NCBI GenBank assembly: GCA_002350105.1
Contig: DEDT01000023.1
Location: 5,352-67,936 of the forward strand
Source of the DNA: Selenomonadaceae bacterium UBA2897
GTDB taxonomy: Bacteria; Bacillota; Negativicutes; Selenomonadales; Selenomonadaceae
Length of the DNA: 62,585 nucleotides
Reading direction: 5' to 3'
The notes under the pieces were generated by a model. That model ran no database searches and was not told the DNA's origin. It saw only the letters and a program-made list of their open reading frames with translations. The translations under genes were made by a program, and so were the position numbers. This document shows, one piece after another, positions 58,248-62,585 of this stretch. The number at the start of each line of letters is the position of its first letter. The first letter of the stretch is position 1.

Positions 58248-59795
58248 TTATTTTTGTGGCATCAGCTTGCCGCCGCCGGGGAGCTGATAGGTCTGTCCGC
58301 CGCGTGTCGTGTCTGCAGCTACGTCATAGTAGATGTTGTGGCCGTGGGAGGCGATGTTTTTGTAACCGCTGGCCGCATCGCTGAGCTTGGTGACATAGGC
58401 GTCGCCGGTGAGGTCCCAGTGCGCGGTTTTCGCCAGCGTGATGGTGGCGCTCTGCGCCGTGTTATCCGTGTTGAAGGCGCCCTGATACGAAGCTTTGTCG
58501 CCGAGGTTCAGCGTGACGGACGAGATGGAATCCGCCTTGACGGCACCGCTGAGTACCTGATTTTCGGCCGTCAGGGTGAAGTTGCCGCCATTGGCACCGG
58601 ATTTCCCCCAGCGGCTGGCGCCGACGTTTACGAGCGTGTCGCCCGGCTGCTCGAGCTGGACGTTTTGCAGGCTCGCCCTGGCCGTCGTATTTGTTACGAA
58701 GAACATTGGGCCGTCCGACATATTGCGCAGGGTCGAGTCCTTGGCGCTGAAGCTGGCCTCGCCGATGCCCGCGTCGCCGGAGAAGCTCTGGTACAGCATG
58801 ACGCCGTGATCCTTCATGCCCGTGAGGTCATCATGCTCCAGCGTGATGGAGTTCTTGCCCTCGACGACGGCGATTTCGCTGCCCGTGGCCTTGCCCGTCG
58901 CATGTTTCAGCGTGATGGCACCCGTTGAATATACGTTCGGGCTTCCCTGGCCGCTGGTCAGGATCTTCGCGCCGTCGACCGTCACCGTGCCTTCGCCACG
59001 GTCGGTCGCGAGCCCGGCGCAGTGTGCGCCCTCCGTCGTGATGTCGACCTGCTGTGCATAAATGGTGCCGCCGTACGTCGCATCGAGGCCGCGCGAGGAA
59101 TTGTTTTTTGTGTGGATTTTGAGGTTTTTCGCCGTGACCTTCGCTTGGCTGCCCGTCGCAAAGACCGCATTGGCTCCGTCGGCATCTGAGGTCAGCGTGA
59201 GGTTTTCAAGCTGTGCCTGGCTGTCGGCAGCGAGGAAGACGGCGTTCTGCCCCGAGAAGTTCGAGGCATCGGCGCTGGAGGAATCGCCCGATTTCGTCAG
59301 TGTGGCGTCCTTCAGCGTCAGCTGGCCGCCATTGCGCACGAGCACGGCATTGACATCGGTCTGCGTGGCATCGAACGTGCCACTGGTAAGCGTAGCTGAC
59401 GTGCCGTCGACAATCTTCGTCGCCGTAAATTCCGCAGCGGACTTTGTCTGCTGCTGCCCCGGCCCGCCTTGCGGCGGCTGTCCCTGCTGTCCACCTGGTG
59501 GCGGCCCCGGAGGCGTCGCCCCATCGGGCGGCGGGCTGGGGGGCGTCGAGCCATCCGGAGGCGGTCCCATCGGCGGCTGACCATTTGGCGGTACCTGCCG
59601 CTGCGAGTTATCCGCAGCAGCTTTCGTAGAGGTATCTGCCGACGCAGCCGTCTTTGCCGTCGTGACTGTACTCATTGCCTCAGCCGTTGCTGCGGACGCG
59701 GTCGGCCCCGTGATCACCGGCCCTGCCAGTGTGAGCGATAACGACCAGGCGAGCATCAGTCGCGCTACCTGTTTGCGAGAATTTTTTCTTTTCAT
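58248..59795 (-). CDS. Exported right-handed beta-helix protein with Pro-rich linker
   Basis: 515 residues. Signal peptide (KQVARLMLAWSLSLTLAGP) followed by a Ser/Thr/Ala-rich stretch and a Pro/Gly/Gln linker (about 85-140) with repeated PPPDGS/PPPDGA units. A long domain of short beta repeats follows (GGQLTLKDATLTKSG, AQLENLTLTSDADGANAVF, AKVTAKNLKIHTKNNS), typical of a parallel beta-helix. ATG 59795 follows TTGGAGCTGATTGAG; the frame extends to 59912 but the signal peptide fits only the shorter start. There is no LPxTG, SLH or autotransporter barrel, so the retention mechanism is unknown. Similar repeats occur in surface polysaccharide-binding proteins. Confidence 0.75.
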   Translation of the reverse strand: MKRKNSRKQVARLMLAWSLSLTLAGPVITGPTASAATAEAMSTVTTAKTAASADTSTKAAADNSQRQVPPNGQPPMGPPPDGSTPPSPPPDGATPPGPPPGGQQGQPPQGGPGQQQTKSAAEFTATKIVDGTSATLTSGTFDATQTDVNAVLVRNGGQLTLKDATLTKSGDSSSADASNFSGQNAVFLAADSQAQLENLTLTSDADGANAVFATGSQAKVTAKNLKIHTKNNSSRGLDATYGGTIYAQQVDITTEGAHCAGLATDRGEGTVTVDGAKILTSGQGSPNVYSTGAITLKHATGKATGSEIAVVEGKNSITLEHDDLTGMKDHGVMLYQSFSGDAGIGEASFSAKDSTLRNMSDGPMFFVTNTTARASLQNVQLEQPGDTLVNVGASRWGKSGANGGNFTLTAENQVLSGAVKADSISSVTLNLGDKASYQGAFNTDNTAQSATITLAKTAHWDLTGDAYVTKLSDAASGYKNIASHGHNIYYDVAADTTRGGQTYQLPGGGKLMPQK

Positions 59796-59963
59796 CTCAA
59801 TCAGCTCCAAGCTCGCATTCCCTTGCTTGTTTTTCATCCGATGCTTGCAGTATAGGCTGCCAATTTGTAAACTGTATGGGCATATGTAAACAAAAACTAA
59901 ACGAAAGGGCAATCCTTGCTAAACGCTATCATCATGGTGCAGAAAGCGGACGGATCAGGCGTC

Positions 59964-60018
59964 TGCCAAAAAAACAGGGATACAGCAATTTTCTGGCTGT
60001 ATCCCTGTTTTTTTGGCA
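59964..60018 (-). terminator. Terminator of the lptA-like / corC unit with 22-base arms
   Basis: Perfect 22-base arms (59964-59985 and 59997-60018) with A7/T7 tracts inside and an 11-base loop. It lies 48 bases beyond the stop of the minus-strand LptA-like gene and can act in both directions. Confidence 0.85.
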
Positions 60019-60065
60019 ATATCATTTTGTCAGTTGTGACGAGGAGTTTATTTTTTATGAGATGG

Positions 60066-60713
60066 TTACTCGGCCTGGTTTGTCGTGAGGTCGTAGACGA
60101 GGTGGTCGCTGGCACGCTGCTTGTCCTTTTGGATGAGCAGGACGTGGCCGTCGAAGACGGCGATTTTCGTTTCCCAGTTATAGCTGAGGGCGTCGCTGGC
60201 CACGGTGAGACCGGGGCGGCTCATGCGGCAGCGCTGGCCGAAGAACCACGCCTGATGGCCCGTAAGGCTGGCGTAGAGGGCGTCGCCGTAGAAGACGGGC
60301 TCACCATCCCTCAGGGACGTGCGGCCCTGGGTCCAGATTTCGCCCGTGCGGGCACTGAGCTTGGCCTCGTCCGTGGCAATCAGGTGTTGCTTCCACATGA
60401 TGCGCACGTTGCCCGAGAGGATGTAGCGGCCGCTTTCCTCGTCAAAGCTGGTCGTATCGGCGCTGACGGCTGGCTTCACCTCGCCGGGAAATTCATCCAG
60501 CAGGCTCATTGTGCCGTCGCGGCCGAGAATCTGTCCTGCCAGTGGCGCAGGGGCATTGGCTTCATTGGTGGCGGCAGCCGCCTCAGCCAGCGGCAGGGGC
60601 TCGGGCTTCAGCGGCGAAAGGCCGATGTCGGAGACTGGTGGTATGGCCGGGCTGCCGACGAGGCAGAGGGCCAGCAGGGCTCCGGTTAATATTTTCATGC
60701 AAGGTTTCAGCAT
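60066..60713 (-). CDS. LptA/OstA-like periplasmic protein
   Basis: 215 residues. Signal peptide (MKILTGALLALCLVGSPA). The OstA-type beta-jellyroll repeat (VSADTTSFDEESGRYILSGNVRIMWKQHLIATDEAKLS, read in parts; then VASDALSYNWETKIAVFDGHVLLIQKD) is typical of LptA/LptC-family proteins that carry LPS across the periplasm. It is short, with one extended domain, and not accompanied by lptB, lptC or lptF/G in this window, so a paralogue or an envelope binding protein is possible. AAAAGGAG precedes ATG 60713. It lies 30 bases after the CorC-like gene on the same strand. Confidence 0.78.
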   Translation of the reverse strand: MLKPCMKILTGALLALCLVGSPAIPPVSDIGLSPLKPEPLPLAEAAAATNEANAPAPLAGQILGRDGTMSLLDEFPGEVKPAVSADTTSFDEESGRYILSGNVRIMWKQHLIATDEAKLSARTGEIWTQGRTSLRDGEPVFYGDALYASLTGHQAWFFGQRCRMSRPGLTVASDALSYNWETKIAVFDGHVLLIQKDKQRASDHLVYDLTTNQAE

Positions 60714-60743
60714 AGCAGGCTCCTTTTGCTATTCGTTTCCGGT

Positions 60744-61649
60744 TCAGGCGTCCGGTGTGTCTTCCGGTACGTGTGGCAGCGGGCGGCGGGTAACGAGAAT
60801 TTTGTCGATGCGTGCGCGATCCATATCCACGACCTCGAAGGTGAAGTTTTGCCAGCTCTTTTTCTCCGCGACCTTGGGAATGTAGCCGAAGTAGGAGGTA
60901 AGGAAACCGCCCAGCGTATGGTATTGGTCGTGTTCTTCGTCAGGGAGTTCCTCGATGCCGAAGCGCTCCTTGAAATCGTCGATGGAATAGAGCCCGTCAA
61001 CGTACCAGGAATTTTCGTCGCGTGGCGTGATCTGCAGGGGCTCGCTGGTCACGGCCTGCAGGCTCTCGCCGATGATTTCGTTCACGATGTCGTCGAGCGT
61101 GATGTAGCCGATGACGCCGCCGTACTCGTCGAGGACCATGGCCTGATGGATGCCGGTATCGCGGAATCTGGCCAGCAGGCGGAACGTCTCCATAGAGCGC
61201 GGCACGAAGAGCGGCTTCTTCACGTACTGGGCGAGATCCAGCGTCTTGCGCTCCAGCGCGGCGTCGAGAAGATCCTTGGCGTGCAGGATGCCGCAGAAGT
61301 CATCGAGACTCTCGCGGCCCACGGGGAAGACGTCCTGTGCATGCTCCCGGATCAGCTTCAGGTTGTGGCGCAGGGAATCGTCGAGGTCGAGCCAGAGCAT
61401 CTGCGTGCGCGGCGTCATGAGGGCGGAGACGATCTGGTCGGAGAGGTGGAAAATGCGATCCACCATGGCCTGCTCGCTCTTGGCGAACGTGCCATCCTCT
61501 GCACCCTGCTCCATGAGTTCCTTGACGTCATCCTCGGTAACGGTGTCCTTATTTTCCTGCTGCACGCCCAGCTGCGTCAAGAGCGGCTTGATGGTCTTAT
61601 GTGTGAGCTTGCGCAGGGAATGTAACGGGCCTGTTTCAGAACCAGCCAA
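60744..61649 (-). CDS. CorC/HlyC-type protein lacking the DUF21 (CNNM) membrane domain
   Basis: About 301 residues from TTG 61649 (AAAAGGA upstream and -10 TATACT at 61704-61699). Two CBS domains (VSALMTPRTQMLWLDLDD ... RFRDTGIHQAMVLDEYGGVIGYITLDDI, in parts) and a C-terminal CorC_HlyC domain (WYVDGLYSIDDFKERFGIEEL, TLGGFLTSYFGYIPKVAE). The N-terminus LRKLTHKTIKPLLTQLG reads like the end of the DUF21 domain of full-length CNNM/YtfL proteins, so the membrane half may have been lost; CorC of proteobacteria naturally lacks it. The frame continues to 61796 but that part lies upstream of the promoter. Role: probable modulator of Mg2+/Co2+ transport. Confidence 0.72.
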   Translation of the reverse strand: MAGSETGPLHSLRKLTHKTIKPLLTQLGVQQENKDTVTEDDVKELMEQGAEDGTFAKSEQAMVDRIFHLSDQIVSALMTPRTQMLWLDLDDSLRHNLKLIREHAQDVFPVGRESLDDFCGILHAKDLLDAALERKTLDLAQYVKKPLFVPRSMETFRLLARFRDTGIHQAMVLDEYGGVIGYITLDDIVNEIIGESLQAVTSEPLQITPRDENSWYVDGLYSIDDFKERFGIEELPDEEHDQYHTLGGFLTSYFGYIPKVAEKKSWQNFTFEVVDMDRARIDKILVTRRPLPHVPEDTPDA

Positions 61650-61787
61650 AAATGATCCACATCCTTTTCTTCTTTGGTAGAAAATTGACTTACTTCCTAG
61701 TATACCATAGAATTGGCAGCAGATATAGTCCCCGGCGTTATGGATACGGTCTACCTGTATAAATGATACAATATTATGTAGCTTTGG

Positions 61788-61827
61788 ACTAGACATTGAG
61801 CGTAAAGTATTATAGAATACTAGACAT
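61788..61827. promoter_or_regulatory. Direct repeat and dyad between the CorC-like and symporter genes
   Basis: ACTAGACAT occurs at 61788-61796 and 61819-61827. Between and overlapping them is AGTATT-ATAG-AATACT (61806-61821). It may be an operator of one of the divergent genes. Confidence 0.4.
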
Positions 61828-61835
61828 GGTTCGCA

Positions 61836-61865
61836 TTGATATGTTACATACTATGCGGATAAGAT
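61836..61865 (+). promoter_or_regulatory. Possible promoter of the symporter gene
   Basis: TTGATA (61836-61841), 18-base spacer, TAAGAT (61860-61865); weak -10. Confidence 0.35.
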
Positions 61866-61899
61866 GAATTTTTATCTGGTATCATGGGAGAGTGATTCT

Positions 61900-62585
61900 A
61901 TGGCTTCACGCGGTTTTTCCACCAGGCTGGGCTTCATCCTCGTATCGGCAGGCTGTGCCATCGGGTTGGGCAATGTCTGGCGCTTCCCTTACATCACGGG
62001 ACAGTATGGCGGCGCATCCTTTGTACTCATCTATCTGTTATTTCTGGCAATTCTCGGCTTGCCCATCATGGTCTCAGAGTTTGCCGTGGGCCGCGCGAGC
62101 CAGCGCAGCTGTGCACAGTCTTTTGACGTGCTGGAGCCACAGGGGACGAAATGGCACCTATACAAATACTTCGGCATCGCGGGGAACCTGCTGCTGATGA
62201 TGTACTACACGACGGTCTCGGGCTGGATGCTCTACTACCTCTATAAGTCGGCGACGGGCGGCTTCAGTGGATTGGACGCCGCCGGCGTCGGTAAGGTGTT
62301 TGGCGATATGCTTGCGGATCCCGTGACCATGGCGGGCTGCATGATGGCGGTCGTCATCCTCGGCGGTCTCGTCTGCTACCGCGGCGTCAAGGCGGGCGTG
62401 GAGAAAATCACGAAATACATGATGGTCTGTCTGCTGCTGCTTATGGTCGTGCTGGCCATCAACTCCATCACGTTGCCCAATAGCGAGCTCGGCCTCAGCT
62501 ACTACCTGATGCCGGACTTCAGCAAGGTTGCAGAGTACGGCTGGAAAGAAGTCATCTTCGCCGCGATGGGGCAGGCGTTCTTCAC
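61900..62585 (+). CDS. Sodium:neurotransmitter (SNF/NSS) family symporter (3' partial)
   Basis: First 228 codons; the gene runs off the window. N-terminal helix LGFILVSAGCAIGLGNVWRFPYITGQYGGASF (in parts: SAGCAIGLGNVWRFPY) is the LeuT-family helix 1 with the unwound Na+/substrate site. LPIMVSEFAVGRASQ, TTVSGWMLYYLYKS and GVEKITKYMMVCLLLLMV follow. Probably a Na+-coupled amino-acid importer in the cytoplasmic membrane; substrate unknown. GGGAG at 61886-61890 fixes ATG 61900. Confidence 0.93.
   Translation, partial: MASRGFSTRLGFILVSAGCAIGLGNVWRFPYITGQYGGASFVLIYLLFLAILGLPIMVSEFAVGRASQRSCAQSFDVLEPQGTKWHLYKYFGIAGNLLLMMYYTTVSGWMLYYLYKSATGGFSGLDAAGVGKVFGDMLADPVTMAGCMMAVVILGGLVCYRGVKAGVEKITKYMMVCLLLLMVVLAINSITLPNSELGLSYYLMPDFSKVAEYGWKEVIFAAMGQAFF

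Overview
The window is about 62.6 kb of GC-rich (roughly 58-60%) bacterial chromosome. Two kinds of evidence point to a diderm Firmicute of class Negativicutes, most likely Selenomonadaceae (Selenomonas/Mitsuokella-like). There are outer-membrane and periplasmic genes (a type V autotransporter, two beta-barrel proteins, an LptA/OstA-like protein). There is also a classic Firmicute gene order, yacL-ispD-ispF-cysE-cysS-mrnC-thyX-rlmB-sigH. The genus is an inference. No rRNA, tRNA, CRISPR array, intact IS or prophage was seen.

Layout. 1-5.2 kb: 3' part of recD2, thiD, a secreted SGNH hydrolase and a DUF2939 protein. 5.4-9.1 kb: a three-gene fumarate reductase whose flavoprotein carries a twin-arginine signal and whose third subunit is a cysteine-rich HdrB/SdhE-type protein; this resembles the periplasmic MfrABE type. 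9.6-15.4 kb: a thioredoxin-reductase-like flavoprotein, a secreted CAP protein, YigZ, an amino-acid permease, a DUF4143 ATPase and the last codons of a lost GH1 phospho-beta-glucosidase. 15.4-20.5 kb: a long gene-free stretch rich in RNA-like helices, a beta-barrel protein and an 1108-residue autotransporter. 20.6-23.8 kb: M48 peptidase, a membrane-anchored coiled-coil protein and an SbmA/YddA-type ABC transporter. 24-33.4 kb: a rhamnose / rhamnogalacturonan locus (rhaB, rhaA, rhaD, rhaM, a 5'-truncated porin, two PL4-type lyases, convergent DeoR regulator). 33.7-38.6 kb: heavy-metal P-type ATPase, an orphan flagellin-like gene, an AraC regulator, a small DapF-like half-protein and a small HTH protein. 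38.7-49.5 kb: accC, uvrC, PHP phosphatase, rubredoxin, mdh, a secreted protein, an rsmH-type methyltransferase and an AmmeMemoRadiSam pair. 49.7-58.1 kb: carD followed by the conserved yacL-to-sigH block. 58.2-62.6 kb: an exported beta-helix protein, an LptA-like protein, a CorC/CNNM-type protein without membrane domain, and the 5' part of a sodium-dependent symporter.

How the genes work together. Malate dehydrogenase and the fumarate reductase are consistent with a succinate/propionate fermentation in which fumarate is a terminal electron acceptor, here probably outside the cytoplasmic membrane. Rhamnose released from pectin by the exported PL4 lyases would feed the Rha pathway. The yacL-sigH block supplies isoprenoid precursors, cysteine and Cys-tRNA, 23S rRNA maturation, thymidylate and an alternative sigma factor.

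The most unusual items are the Tat-type fumarate reductase with alanine at the usual covalent-FAD histidine; two families of long hairpin (MITE-like) elements, one of which supplies stop codons to recD2 and yacL; the structured, possibly group II intron-derived region at 15.7-16.15 kb; gene remnants (GH1 tail, porin 3' part, CorC without its membrane half); and a stand-alone DapF-like N-lobe lacking its catalytic motif.
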